DNA from: Arachidicoccus terrestris | GTDB taxonomy: Bacteria; Bacteroidota; Bacteroidia; Chitinophagales; Chitinophagaceae | Assembly (NCBI RefSeq): GCF_020042345.1 | Contig: NZ_CP083387.1 | Coordinates: 3,782,001-3,846,000 of the forward strand | DNA: 64,000 nt | Reading direction: 5' to 3' | Shown: positions 1 to 9,012 of the stretch, one piece after another | How the letters are laid out: every line of letters starts with the position of its first letter | Position numbering within the stretch: the stretch's first letter is position 1 | The notes under the pieces: model-generated | The model's database searches: none | Seen by the model: only the letters and a program-made list of their open reading frames with translations | Told to the model about the DNA's origin: nothing | Translations under genes and position numbers: made by a program

Positions 1-1
1 A

Positions 2-1615
2 TTGACCAGCGGAAATGAATTGCAGGCCAATCATGTGTTGGCTGTTGTTGGTTTTAAGACAAAAGAAGGTGAAAAAGTACATGCAAAAGTGGCTTCTTCT
101 TTTATCAGCGCGGATCAGGCAGAACTGAATTTAAAAAGAGAACAGGGCCAGAAAAGCTTTGATCAGATAGTGAGAGATGGCAGAAAGGTCTGGAATGATC
201 AGTTAGGTCGGATTAAAGCTGAAGGGGGAACTGTGGACCAAACCCGTACGTTTTACTCTTGTCTGTATCGCATGATGTTCTTTCCCAATAAACTCTATGA
301 AATCAACGCACAGAATCAGCCCGTCCACTGGAGTCCATATACTGGAGAAGTTAAATCGGGATATATGTTTGGAGGTACTGGCTTCTGGGACACATTTAGG
401 GCGTTGTATCCATTCCTGAGCCTTGTATTCCCGGATATTAATAAGGAAATGCAGCAAGGCCTTATCAATGATTTTAAAGAAGGAGGCTGGTTGCCCGAAT
501 GGTCCAGCCCCGGGTATTCTAATATCATGCTGGGACAGAATTCTGCTTCAGTTGTCGCTGGTGCTTATCTGAAAGGGATCCGTGGCTATGATATCCAGAC
601 CTTATATAAAGCGATTATTCACGGTGCACATAGCAAGGGGCCGGAGGCTTCTGGCCGTTTGGGCTTTGAAGATTATGACAAATATGGTTATATACCCAGC
701 GATAGCAAGACAGGTAATAGTGTCGCACGTACGCTGGAATATGCTTATGATGATTATGCCATTTACGCATTGGGCAAGGCATTAGGAAGACCTAAAGTAG
801 AGACAGATTTGTATAGAAAAAGAGCCATGAACTATAAGCATGTCTTTGATCCATCCACGAATTTTATGCGCGGTAAAAATAAAGACGGTTCTTTTGTTTC
901 AGATTTTGATCCTTATAGCTGGAGCCGCGATTTTATTGAAGGTAATAGCTGGCATTATACCTGGTCTGTATTCCAGGACGTACAGGGGCTGATTGATCTG
1001 ATGGGCGGTAAAGAATTCTTTATTCAGAAGTTGGATTCGGTTTTTTCCGCACCACCACTCTTTGCTTCTGAAGGTAGGAAAGCCCGTGGTATGATCCATG
1101 AAATGCGGGAGATGCAGGTGATGCACATGGGGCAATACGCTCATGGTAACCAGCCGATTCAGCATATGATCTACTTATATAATTATGCAGGCGCTCCCTG
1201 GAAGGCACAGTATTGGGTAAGAGAAGCTATGAACAGATTATATCAACCTACGCCGGACGGTTATTGCGGTGATGAAGACAATGGACAGACCTCGGCCTGG
1301 TACGTGTTCTCGGCCATGGGATTCTATCCGGTATGCCCGGCTTCGACACAGTATGTTCTGGGTACGCCACTGTTCAAGAAAATGACTGTTCAACTGGAAA
1401 ATGGGAAATCCTTTGTAGTTAGTGCATCTGATAACAATGCGGACAATCGGTACATTGAAAGTATGACGGTAAATGGCAAGCCTTATACCAAGAATTATAT
1501 TTCACATAAGGATTTGCAACAAGGAGCTGTTATAAATGTGAAGATGGGCACTCATCCCAATAAGGAAAGGGGTATAAAAGATACGGACAGGCCATTCTCT
1601 CTTTCTATAGAGTAA
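2..1615 (+). CDS. GH92 family alpha-mannosidase, 3' part (5' end outside window)
   Basis: C-terminal 537 residues of a glycoside hydrolase family 92 enzyme; whole members are about 750 residues, so the N-terminal beta-sandwich is mostly upstream of the window and the TTG at position 2 is not a real start. GH92 enzymes are calcium-dependent exo-alpha-mannosidases, usually periplasmic or surface-exposed in Bacteroidota, trimming mannose from N-glycans or mannans. Visible family hallmarks: GGTGFWDTFRALYP near residue 123, GNSWHYTWSVFQD near 316, and GDEDNGQTSAWYVFSAMGFYP near 424, whose aspartates match the D-x-D-x-G segment that carries the catalytic base in characterised members. The reading frame is intact to its stop. 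The next gene on this strand is nearly 3 kb away, so no polysaccharide-utilisation partner is visible downstream. Family call is firm; linkage specificity cannot be told. Confidence 0.93.
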   Translation: MTSGNELQANHVLAVVGFKTKEGEKVHAKVASSFISADQAELNLKREQGQKSFDQIVRDGRKVWNDQLGRIKAEGGTVDQTRTFYSCLYRMMFFPNKLYEINAQNQPVHWSPYTGEVKSGYMFGGTGFWDTFRALYPFLSLVFPDINKEMQQGLINDFKEGGWLPEWSSPGYSNIMLGQNSASVVAGAYLKGIRGYDIQTLYKAIIHGAHSKGPEASGRLGFEDYDKYGYIPSDSKTGNSVARTLEYAYDDYAIYALGKALGRPKVETDLYRKRAMNYKHVFDPSTNFMRGKNKDGSFVSDFDPYSWSRDFIEGNSWHYTWSVFQDVQGLIDLMGGKEFFIQKLDSVFSAPPLFASEGRKARGMIHEMREMQVMHMGQYAHGNQPIQHMIYLYNYAGAPWKAQYWVREAMNRLYQPTPDGYCGDEDNGQTSAWYVFSAMGFYPVCPASTQYVLGTPLFKKMTVQLENGKSFVVSASDNNADNRYIESMTVNGKPYTKNYISHKDLQQGAVINVKMGTHPNKERGIKDTDRPFSLSIE

Positions 1616-1758
1616 AAGCCTTTTTGCCAGTTTTAATGATGTATGCTTTTGCAGATGGAGCTGAAGTCGTCTCGCTGGAATATAAACGGTTTTCGTATAA
1701 TCATAAAAAAGCCCAGATCAGCATTGTATGACCAACATGTTCTTTTTATGGTCATCAG

Positions 1759-2472
1759 CTATTTTACAAATGAAAGTATAAGGAACATAAAATTAACCAT
1801 AAAATGCAGGATGAATCCGTACAAAAAACCGTATTTGATCCTTACATAGCCAAATCCAAATCCCATAATTATCTGCGGTAGTACAAATACAGGATAGGCC
1901 CAAAACAGGTTTGGATAAAGTGGGGAGAAGGTGGATATATGTATCAGCCCAAATAGGAAAGCTATTATACAGAATATAAATTTTCTGGTTTTTAAATCAA
2001 TTCCGATTATTTGCTGAGCCGCAGTTGTTTTTAAAATAGCGATAAGACAGCATAGGGCTAAAATGCCCTCATAGATATATTTGTCGGTCAGGCCAGCCAG
2101 ATTTAATACTTACGGGCTATTACCAGTATCAAAAGGTCCTATGATATCAGGATATTTTTTACTCTGTAATCCTGCCACAGCTAAACAGGATTTCCTCTAA
2201 AAATGGAGCTAAAAGGGGCATTATCACATATTTGCCAACAGGCGCTTCAATCATCCTAGTTACCTGATTTATGCTATAAATATCTACATGGTACACCCGG
2301 CTTAAGCATCAGAATCACGGGAGTCACGAGGATGACTCCTCCCGCAAAAATAAGCAATAAACATACTCCCCAGACGCGTACAACCGCTGACAGTTTCTGG
2401 CTGGTGCTGAGATCTGGCACATTGACAGATGGGTATAGTTCCACGGACGCGTTTGTTTTGGTAAGCCGACAT
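1759..2472 (-). pseudogene. Decayed CPBP-family intramembrane metalloprotease
   Basis: Reading the minus strand in pieces gives a recognisable CPBP (CAAX protease and bacteriocin-processing) protein broken by stops and frame changes. An N-terminal piece has a hydrophobic segment (VCLLLIFAGGVILVTPVILM, about 2310-2370). A middle piece contains LLAPFLEEILF (about 2190-2225), the E-E motif 1 of the family, but the following Arg is lost and a stop comes soon after. The C-terminal 110 codons, open from about 2100 to the TAG at 1759, contain FLFGLIHIS (motif 2, F-x3-H) and IKYGFLYGFILHFMVNF (motif 3, H-x3-N). At least three stops or shifts separate the pieces and no good start codon is seen. Living homologues are multi-pass membrane proteases of prenyl-processing or immunity type. 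I infer a recently inactivated gene because motif spacing is still preserved. Sequencing error is unlikely given several lesions. Confidence 0.75.
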
Positions 2473-2501
2473 GTTTGTAATATGATTTAAACCCTTTTGG
2501 T

Positions 2502-3215
2502 TTATCCGGCCTGTATTAAAAAAATAGCGGGTCTTTTATGTAAATCCAGCTTCGAAAAAGCCGTTTTCCACCAAGAGAGTTTCCTGGATTGAATGGATTC
2601 ACGCTCAGACGTAATATCAACTGCAATACAAAGCCGGGTATCTGAATGGCATACAGCGATAATATCTTCTATTAGTTGCATATTCCGATACGGCGTTTCT
2701 ATAAAGATCTGCGTACAGTTCCTTTTTCTGGAATCCCCTTCCAGCGCCTGGATAGCTTTTTTTCGTTCCGCTCTATCGATGGGCAGATACCCGGAAAACT
2801 GAAATTGCTGACCATTCATACCGCTGGCCATCAGGGCGAGTAGGATCGAATTAGGGCCGACCATAGGGTGAACCGTGGCTCCCGTTTGCTGAGCGATTTC
2901 TACCAGGTACTGACCCGGGTCTGCTATACCCGGGCAACCGGCTTCACTGATGATTCCTATGTTTTTTCCAGCGATTAAATGAGTTTTAAACTCATTGAGC
3001 AACTGATCCTCCAATTTATGAATCGCATACCACTGGTAGTCATCAATGACCATTTCTTTCCACCATTTTTTAAAATAGCGCCGGGTAGTTTTGATATTTT
3101 CTGCGAAGAAGACATCACAGGATTTGATCCCGTCTAATATATACGCCGGCAGCGCATCAAATGCTTTTTTATCCTCCTGAAGTACAGTCGGAATCAGGTA
3201 AACTTGGCCAATCAT
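2502..3215 (-). CDS. RsmI-like SAM-dependent (tetrapyrrole-methylase fold) methyltransferase
   Basis: A 237-residue protein with the tetrapyrrole methylase fold, related to RsmI, the 2'-O-methyltransferase for C1402 of 16S rRNA. Seen: the N-terminal strand GQVYLIPTVL, FFAENIKTTRRYFKKW, the SAM-binding loop SEAGCPGIADPGQ near residue 90, and VGPNSILLALMASG near 118. It is shorter than canonical RsmI (about 280 residues) and lacks the usual GNLPIGN-type start, which is the form common in Bacteroidota and usually annotated only as SAM-dependent methyltransferase. Start ATG at 3215; it is followed upstream by the permease gene on the same strand after 36 bp, so the two may be cotranscribed. RNA target is inferred from the family, not visible. 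Confidence 0.85.
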   Translation of the reverse strand: MIGQVYLIPTVLQEDKKAFDALPAYILDGIKSCDVFFAENIKTTRRYFKKWWKEMVIDDYQWYAIHKLEDQLLNEFKTHLIAGKNIGIISEAGCPGIADPGQYLVEIAQQTGATVHPMVGPNSILLALMASGMNGQQFQFSGYLPIDRAERKKAIQALEGDSRKRNCTQIFIETPYRNMQLIEDIIAVCHSDTRLCIAVDITSERESIQSRKLSWWKTAFSKLDLHKRPAIFLIQAG

Positions 3216-3251
3216 ATCAGAAATTCCTTCTTTTCGGTAGTATATTGTATC

Positions 3252-4373
3252 TTAATCATTTTCTTTTGGTGCCGTTTTCATCTTTTTTTTGATCTTAATT
3301 TTCAGGCTTCTGGGTTTATGTGGCCGGCTGATATCTTCACCGAGTAATATACCCCACGGTTTGAGGTCATCCACACCGTCAAAGAACACCTTCAAAAATG
3401 CCATCATAGGGACTGCCAGGAACATACCCGGAATACCCCAGATCTGATTGCCAATGATAACACCGACAATGGTAACCAGTGCATTGATTTTTACTTTTGA
3501 ACCCACTACCTTGGGCAGTAATATATTGCTATCAATTAAATGTACCACAGAAACCACGATGAGTACCCCCAGCATAGTGACCAGACTGCCCGAGGTGGCT
3601 GTAATGACCAGACAAATAATAGCCGCAGTAAGAATGCCCAGATACGGGATCAGATTTAGAAGTGCGACGACAAAGGACATCAGTAGGGCATATTTAGCGC
3701 CGATAATCATAAAGCCAATAATCAGTAAAATGGCAACGATCAGCATTTCTATTAACAGTCCAAAAATATAATTTCGAATGACATATTTAGTCTTACCCAA
3801 AACAGCAGCCACAGCTTCACTATGAGTCTCCTTAAAACAGGCGATCAGAAATCGGACAATCAGATTGCGATAGAGCAAAAATAAAAAAGTGTAGATAGGT
3901 ACCAGAACAGTGTATTCGATAACGGTAGAAACGGTAGAGACTGTTGAACCTACCAGGGCGGGGGCACTGTTGAGGACTTTGGTTCGCAGGTTTTCTACTG
4001 AGGTTTGTAAATTAATGGAACTAACATGAAAATGCTTCTGTATGTAGGCTTGCATATTGCCCAGTGCGGTATTGAAGTGAGCTTCCAGGACCGGTAAATC
4101 CTGTTTGAAGTCAATTAATTGCTCAGATATAAAATAAATAATAGCACCGATAACGACGATAGCCGCTAACATGCAGATAATCGCTGCGATCGCATGGTGC
4201 ATTCCCTTGCTTTCTAGATAATTACAAGGCTTAATTAGAAAAATACAGATTATGGCTGCAATAAACAAGGGTACCAAGATGGTTTTTCCAACAAATAGCA
4301 GCCATAGTAATAAGCAAAGCATCAGCAGAACACTGCTGATCTTCATATAAAAGGGGAAGGTCTTATTCTCCAT
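3252..4373 (-). CDS. AI-2E family transporter (PerM/YdiK-like permease)
   Basis: A 373-residue integral membrane protein of the AI-2E exporter superfamily. The N-terminal 30-90 residues hold two pairs of hydrophobic helices, residues about 95-160 form a hydrophilic stretch, and the C-terminal half has the family pattern LLIEMLIVAILLIIGF followed by LLNLIPYLGI (the conserved P-Y-x-G motif) and GNQIWGIPGMFLAVPMMAF. The last 30 residues are strongly basic (KPRSLKIKIKKKMK). Members move varied substrates, including autoinducer-2 or Na+/H+; the substrate here cannot be read from sequence. Lies 36 bp upstream of the RsmI-like gene and divergent from the hydrolase gene at 4467. Confidence 0.9.
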   Translation of the reverse strand: MENKTFPFYMKISSVLLMLCLLLWLLFVGKTILVPLFIAAIICIFLIKPCNYLESKGMHHAIAAIICMLAAIVVIGAIIYFISEQLIDFKQDLPVLEAHFNTALGNMQAYIQKHFHVSSINLQTSVENLRTKVLNSAPALVGSTVSTVSTVIEYTVLVPIYTFLFLLYRNLIVRFLIACFKETHSEAVAAVLGKTKYVIRNYIFGLLIEMLIVAILLIIGFMIIGAKYALLMSFVVALLNLIPYLGILTAAIICLVITATSGSLVTMLGVLIVVSVVHLIDSNILLPKVVGSKVKINALVTIVGVIIGNQIWGIPGMFLAVPMMAFLKVFFDGVDDLKPWGILLGEDISRPHKPRSLKIKIKKKMKTAPKEND

Positions 4374-4453
4374 ATATTACTGTTGTATATACAAACCTAC
4401 TACAATACCCGCAATCAAAATGAATAAAAACCTGATTTTTAGGACAATCATGG

Positions 4454-4461
4454 TATTTTTG
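4454..4461 (+). promoter_or_regulatory. Bacteroidota -7 element TATTTTTG, almost touching the start codon
   Basis: Exact match to TAnnTTTG. It ends 5 bases before the ATG at 4467, so the expected transcription start is at or beside the start codon, implying a leaderless mRNA for the alpha/beta hydrolase. No clear -33 TTTG is seen. Confidence 0.45.
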
Positions 4462-4466
4462 TGTAT

Positions 4467-5297
4467 ATGATGCAGCAACACTTCCTTGAATTTCAGAAGA
4501 CCAGCATCTGCTATTATGTATATGGCAGTGGCCCACAGCTGGCGTTTTGTCTGCATGGTTACAGTAACAATGCCTCTCTTTTTAGTTTACTGGAGGAGCC
4601 ATTAGGGCGTGATTACACATTCATCGCCCTGGATCTGCCTTTTCACGGATTGACCAGATGGGGCAGAGGCAGGATGGAGGTAGCCGAACTCAATGATATT
4701 TTACAGGCTATCGTAGCCAGGGAAAGTAGAAGCCGGGATTATTTTCTGGTCGGATTTAGTCTGGGCGCCCGTATCTGTATCTGCCTGTTTAATCATAATC
4801 CGAAACCGGTCCGTAAAATGATTTTGCTTTCGCCCGATGGGCTATATAGTTCAATATGGTATAAGATACTCGTACGTACCCGGTTGGGGCACCGGCTAAT
4901 GGCTTGGTTGCTCAAAAATCCGAAAAAGTCTATGCCGATGCTGGATTGGTTTTTCGACCATAAGCTGATTAATAAGACCATTTATACCTATGCCTGTAGT
5001 TTTGTGCACTCCAAAAGGCAGAGTACGTTGTTGTATGCAAGATGGGTGTCAATGTCGAAACTGCATCCAGGCCTGAAAGCATTTCAACGGCAACTAAAAG
5101 CCAGTAAAATACCGGTTCTGATGGTTTTTGGTAAAAAAGATCAGGTTACGCCCATGCAGAATGCGGATACCATCCGCAAATACCACAGCCAGTATCTTCA
5201 TGTGTATAAATGGGATGCGGGCCACCTTTTATTAAAACCGCAGTATTTATCCAAGCTGACGGGTTTATTCATAAATACCTATACAATTAACCAGTAA
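4467..5297 (+). CDS. Alpha/beta hydrolase
   Basis: Alpha/beta-hydrolase fold protein of about 276 residues. Seen: oxyanion region FCLHGYSNNASLF near residue 27, nucleophile elbow VGFSLGAR (G-x-S-x-G) near residue 95, an acid in FGKKDQVTP near 225 and a catalytic His in WDAGHLLLKP near 252, so the Ser-Asp-His triad is complete. No signal peptide, so cytoplasmic. I chose ATG 4467 (or 4470) over the in-frame GTG at 4461 because that GTG lies inside a -7 promoter element. Three bases separate its stop from the glycosyltransferase gene, so the two are translated from one message. Substrate unknown; an ester, thioester or lipid intermediate handled with the neighbouring glycosyltransferase is only a guess. 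Confidence 0.85.
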   Translation: MMQQHFLEFQKTSICYYVYGSGPQLAFCLHGYSNNASLFSLLEEPLGRDYTFIALDLPFHGLTRWGRGRMEVAELNDILQAIVARESRSRDYFLVGFSLGARICICLFNHNPKPVRKMILLSPDGLYSSIWYKILVRTRLGHRLMAWLLKNPKKSMPMLDWFFDHKLINKTIYTYACSFVHSKRQSTLLYARWVSMSKLHPGLKAFQRQLKASKIPVLMVFGKKDQVTPMQNADTIRKYHSQYLHVYKWDAGHLLLKPQYLSKLTGLFINTYTINQ

Positions 5298-5300
5298 AGA

Positions 5301-6467
5301 ATGAACTTGGGGACTCTTATAGTTGAAGTTATAGCCGTTTTGCTGATCCTCTATGCTTTATTAATCTTATTGTATAGAAGACTATGGAAGAAATTAAGTC
5401 CTATTATGCTTGAGGCGCAGTATGAGATACCGGTGAATCGCATCCGGTTCAGTATTATTATACCTGCCCGCAATGAGGAAGAGAATATAGCTACCTGTCT
5501 GACTTCTATACTGGGAGGCAGTTACCCCAACGTATTGTATGATATTACAGTAGTGGATGATTTCAGTACAGATGGCACAGGAGATATATTGCGTCAATTG
5601 CAGACGCAGTTTCCTGGCCGGCTAAAAGTTATTGAACTGGCAAAGATGCTGGATAGCCGACCGATTAACTCTTATAAGAAAAAAGCGCTGGAACTGGCCA
5701 TTAGCCAGGCAACTGGTGACTGGATACTTACAACGGACGCAGATTGTATTGTTCCGGTAGACTGGCTTGCTTATTTTGATGAATATATTCGCAAGTCGGG
5801 TAAGCGCTTTGTGGCGGCCCCCGTACGGTTTACAGACATGGGTTCTTTTGTCAGTAAATTTCAGTGTCTGGATTTTCTTAGCCTGCAGGGCGTGACTGGC
5901 GCTGCTGTCGGCGGGGGCCTGATGAGTATGTGTAACGGAGCAAATCTTGGTTATGAGAAGGCCTTTTTTGAGCAAGTGGGAGGCTTTACCGGTATTGACC
6001 AACTTGCCAGTGGCGATGATATGTTTTTAATGCAAAAGATGCAAGAAAGGCAGCCGGGCTCAACCGGGTATTTATTTGCTGCAAAAGCTACCGTATCGAC
6101 ATTACCCATGCCTGACTGGACTTCCTTAATTAATCAGCGGATTCGCTGGGCCAGTAAGGCGGGCACCTATAAGGATTGGAAAATAAAACTTGTACTCTTG
6201 CTTGTTTACCTTGTAAATCTGGGATTATTATTGCTGTTTGTAATAGGACTTTTCCATCCGGCGTTGTTGCTGAGTTGGACCGGGCTGATTTTGTTTAAAT
6301 TTTTAATTGAACTTAGTTTTATGTGGCCGGTTGCTGCTTTCTTTCAACAGCGATATTTATTGCGCTGGTTTTTAGTTATGCAGCCTTTTCACATCGCATA
6401 TACCGTGGTCGCAGGATGGCTGGGCCTTTTCGGTAAATACAAATGGAAGGGTAGAAGCGTAAAATGA
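5301..6467 (+). CDS. Membrane glycosyltransferase, family 2
   Basis: A 388-residue processive-type GT2 enzyme. One N-terminal transmembrane helix (residues 3-25) precedes a GT-A domain with IIPARNEEENI, VVDDFSTDGT, the nucleotide/metal-binding TTDADC (D-x-D), GDDMFLMQKM (acid catalytic region) and QRIRWASKAG (Q-x-x-R-W, typical of processive or membrane-linked members). Two or three further transmembrane helices follow from about residue 295 (LVLLLVYLVNLGLLLLFVIG). It faces the cytoplasm with its catalytic domain and probably transfers a sugar to a lipid or growing glycan. It sits 3 bp after the hydrolase gene, in one operon. The acceptor cannot be inferred. Confidence 0.88.
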   Translation: MNLGTLIVEVIAVLLILYALLILLYRRLWKKLSPIMLEAQYEIPVNRIRFSIIIPARNEEENIATCLTSILGGSYPNVLYDITVVDDFSTDGTGDILRQLQTQFPGRLKVIELAKMLDSRPINSYKKKALELAISQATGDWILTTDADCIVPVDWLAYFDEYIRKSGKRFVAAPVRFTDMGSFVSKFQCLDFLSLQGVTGAAVGGGLMSMCNGANLGYEKAFFEQVGGFTGIDQLASGDDMFLMQKMQERQPGSTGYLFAAKATVSTLPMPDWTSLINQRIRWASKAGTYKDWKIKLVLLLVYLVNLGLLLLFVIGLFHPALLLSWTGLILFKFLIELSFMWPVAAFFQQRYLLRWFLVMQPFHIAYTVVAGWLGLFGKYKWKGRSVK

Positions 6468-6492
6468 TGGCTGACTTAATCATGTCTCGTTA

Positions 6493-6843
6493 TTAATTCC
6501 GAGGTGGCATTCCCAGCATCTTTCTACCTTCCTCAGAGATCTTTTCAAGACTCCAGGCTGGCTCCCATACAATTTCTATATCAATTTGATGATCAGCAAA
6601 TTCTTGTAGCAATCTGTTTTTAACACCCGTCTGAATGGCTTCACCCAATGGACAATGTGGTGTGGATAGTGTCATAGTGATTAGAATCTTATTGTCTGGT
6701 AAGAAGTCAATATCATAGACCAGGCCGAGGTCTACTATGTTGACAAAAAGCTCAGGATCAATAACATCATAAAGAGCCCCGATAACTAGTGCCTTCTGTT
6801 CAAAAAACGGATCATGCATTTGGAGTGATTGTTGGAGTTGCAT
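6493..6843 (-). CDS. SufT/MIP18-like metal-sulfur cluster assembly factor (DUF59)
   Basis: About 116 residues of the DUF59/PaaD/MIP18 family, which helps mature Fe-S proteins. Seen: the helix EQKALVIGALYDVIDPEL with the conserved D-P-E, NIVDLGLVYDI, and the loop TLSTPHCPLGEAI with the conserved Cys, ending in the characteristic EPAWSLEKISEEGRKMLG. The open frame runs back to 6882, but the ATG at 6843 (or 6819) fits the family N-terminus better. It overlaps the 3' end of the upstream membrane-protein gene (stop at 6812), so it is the last gene of a coupled four-gene minus-strand operon with an NO/Fe-S repair flavour. Confidence 0.85.
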   Translation of the reverse strand: MQLQQSLQMHDPFFEQKALVIGALYDVIDPELFVNIVDLGLVYDIDFLPDNKILITMTLSTPHCPLGEAIQTGVKNRLLQEFADHQIDIEIVWEPAWSLEKISEEGRKMLGMPPRN

Positions 6844-8122
6844 GGATGAAACTTGTTTTATGTTGCAAGATATAAAGTACATTTATCCCATAACTTATAC
6901 TGGTTGCGATCAGGAAAATCAGGGCTATTTGTATTAATGTCTCTAATTGTAATAATACACCGCCCAATAGACCGTATAATGCTGCAATATAAAACCACCA
7001 CTGGAGCCTTACAAGCCACTGTAGATATAGCTCCTTAGGGAGCGGTATCCTCCCCTTGCCATTTAGATGTTTATAATGCCCGTTCCATACGATAAAAGGA
7101 AGGGTTTTAAACGTCATGCCCAGCGCCAATGCAGAAATCCAGCCAAGTATGGCCAGTGTGCCATAAAGGATCTGCAGTTGCCCGGCGGGCCGCCATACAA
7201 GAATCAGTACTAAGAGCAATAAAGTAAGGCAAAGGTTGACAAAAGACAATCCACTAAAACGTAAAGTGACATCAATAGGTCTTTTAATCCGGTTGTTGTA
7301 TACATCTCTCAGGTAAAATGTCCAAAAGATGATTCCCGTCAATACAAGAGCTAAGTATATGACGGCACGACTTGCCACTGACCGGAAAATACCATCTACT
7401 AAAAATAAAATTATTCCGATATTAATAAAAAGATAGGCACTAATAAGCAGTCGGGTTTTGTTGGATTTACCTAATAAAAACATAGGGATAAGCTTGGCGC
7501 TCACGCCAATAATAAGTTGCAGAAACCAGCCCGCCAGTCCCATGTGGGCATGAAGCTTTAATAACTGCAGGTGACTCTTGCTGATATAGGGATATCTCAG
7601 ATTCCAGGCAAGTAAAAAACCTGCCAGACAGGTTGCACTGAGCCAAATGGAAGAAGTCAGTATAAATGCCTTTTGAATATTGAAGGAAGTACAAATTCTG
7701 GTGGTAAGTATGACATTACAGACAAATAGCAGACTGGATATGAATACAAGCCCTCCTCCGATGATTCCCCAAAGGGGGAATACACCCTTCAAGTCAGGTG
7801 TAACCCAGAAACCACTACTGAGCAGAATAATACCCGCCGACAGCAGCAGATAGGAGATCACCGCCAATGTTTCGCTATGAAGTTCTCTTTCACAGATAAC
7901 AGGCAACAGTTGATAACCAGCACCAAAGATGATCATGGTCAGCCACCCCAAAACAGCCAGATGGACAAGCGCAAGAAGGTGAAAGTCGAAATAACCATTT
8001 GTCAGCAAAGGGCTACGCCAAAGGAGCAGGATACTTAAGAGGATAAAAAAAAGTGCGGCCGTACCATAAAATGGCAGAACTGCGCTGTTTGCCGGTGCTG
8101 TCGCAATATTAATCTTTGCCAC
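6812..8122 (-). CDS. Polytopic NnrS/heme-copper-oxidase-subunit-I-like membrane protein
   Basis: A 436-residue protein with about twelve transmembrane helices. Two helices carry histidines in the style of heme-binding membrane proteins: HLLALVHLAVLGWL followed by FGAGYQLLPVI (residues about 48-75), and LLKLHAHMGLAGWF followed by GVSAKLIPMF (residues about 187-215). The repeated H...GW...G..Y/K-L-I/L-P pattern resembles the heme-copper oxidase subunit I / NnrS grouping; I cannot place it firmly in either. The neighbours (hemerythrin RIC, DUF2249 and SufT-like genes) suggest a role in nitric-oxide or Fe-S stress. It overlaps the upstream gene by 14 bp and the downstream one by about 30 bp, which implies translational coupling. 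A metal or heme function is inference. Confidence 0.7.
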   Translation of the reverse strand: MAKINIATAPANSAVLPFYGTAALFFILLSILLLWRSPLLTNGYFDFHLLALVHLAVLGWLTMIIFGAGYQLLPVICERELHSETLAVISYLLLSAGIILLSSGFWVTPDLKGVFPLWGIIGGGLVFISSLLFVCNVILTTRICTSFNIQKAFILTSSIWLSATCLAGFLLAWNLRYPYISKSHLQLLKLHAHMGLAGWFLQLIIGVSAKLIPMFLLGKSNKTRLLISAYLFINIGIILFLVDGIFRSVASRAVIYLALVLTGIIFWTFYLRDVYNNRIKRPIDVTLRFSGLSFVNLCLTLLLLVLILVWRPAGQLQILYGTLAILGWISALALGMTFKTLPFIVWNGHYKHLNGKGRIPLPKELYLQWLVRLQWWFYIAALYGLLGGVLLQLETLIQIALIFLIATSISYGINVLYILQHKTSFIHATPTITPNA

Positions 8123-8981
8123 GTTTAAACTTGCTGTTATGCGTTAATAATAGATCTACCCGACCCTCTGTAATGGGCAATATAAATACACGATATTTGC
8201 CCGAAGCCTGTAGGTCTTCTAACAGATAGACAGGGATCCTTTTATGATGCACATAGAGCCCATGCTCCTCGGATAATGCTTCTAATTCTTCTAAGATCGC
8301 TTGCATGGGCGCTGGCATTTCCAATGTTCGGACATCTATTTCCTTTATTTGGTCAACTGCATACCGGCCGAGCTGCGCGTTAAAACTTGCCTCGTCTACC
8401 GTTGAAATCAAATCACCCAATTTTACATGGGCGGTTGCTTTTTTATTGTCGTTTACCTGGATCGGTTTAAAAAAATAGCTATAGGTGAGCCGCTGTGCAA
8501 TAGTCTCTGAATAGGTCAGAGCGCCTTTGTTTTCCAGAAGCCTGAGTAGAGGAGTAGGAATAAAGGTATTGATGATCTGCAAGGCGGTGCCCGGCTGAAC
8601 CTTTTTGTATTCGGCCAGGATTTCTTTAAGTGGATCATATCCTCTACTAAGCGTTTCCCGCACATCAAAAACAATGATCTGCTGAGGGACTAATGCTGCC
8701 AGCCAGTCAGGCCGGTTGGTTGGTTGATCTGGTGTTATAGCTTTAATCACAGGTGCATTGCTGCTTTCAAAACCTAAGGGGCGCAGTGCCAGAAAGAACG
8801 CCTCTACATCACAGCCGCTTATATCTGCGGCTTGCTGAATGGTCGTTCTGGAGGCCATGAGCTTTCTCAGAATTGGATTACGCAACTTTTCCAGTGGTTT
8901 TGCTAGGCTGGTTATGGCATCAAGTGCAGCGCTGTTTTCTTTTAGTAACTGGCTGATCTTTGTGTTGCCGTTGATTATCAT
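8109..8981 (-). CDS. DUF1858 - DUF2249 - DUF2249 domain protein
   Basis: A 290-residue cytoplasmic protein built of three small modules. Residues 1-60 (KISQLLKENSAALDAITSLA, then QAADISGCDVEAFF) match DUF1858, the helical domain also found at the start of ScdA-type Fe-S repair proteins. Residues about 103-170 (IIVFDVRETLSRGYDPLKEI, LQIINTFIPTPLLRLLENKG) and about 212-280 (KEIDVRTLEMPAPMQAILEE, LYVHHKRIPVYLLEDL) are two DUF2249 copies, a SirA/TusA-like alpha-beta fold. The second gene of the cassette: 31 bp after the RIC gene and overlapping the next by 14 bp. DUF2249 proteins accompany denitrification, NO and low-oxygen genes in many bacteria; a biochemical role is not established. Confidence 0.82.
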   Translation of the reverse strand: MIINGNTKISQLLKENSAALDAITSLAKPLEKLRNPILRKLMASRTTIQQAADISGCDVEAFFLALRPLGFESSNAPVIKAITPDQPTNRPDWLAALVPQQIIVFDVRETLSRGYDPLKEILAEYKKVQPGTALQIINTFIPTPLLRLLENKGALTYSETIAQRLTYSYFFKPIQVNDNKKATAHVKLGDLISTVDEASFNAQLGRYAVDQIKEIDVRTLEMPAPMQAILEELEALSEEHGLYVHHKRIPVYLLEDLQASGKYRVFILPITEGRVDLLLTHNSKFKRGKD

Positions 8982-9012
8982 AATGGGATCTTATTATTGA
9001 ATCAGAAAAGGC

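Noticed and set aside
1643-1849. 68-codon plus-strand frame downstream of GH92
   Set aside because: Lies opposite the C-terminal part of the CPBP pseudogene, which explains its open reading.
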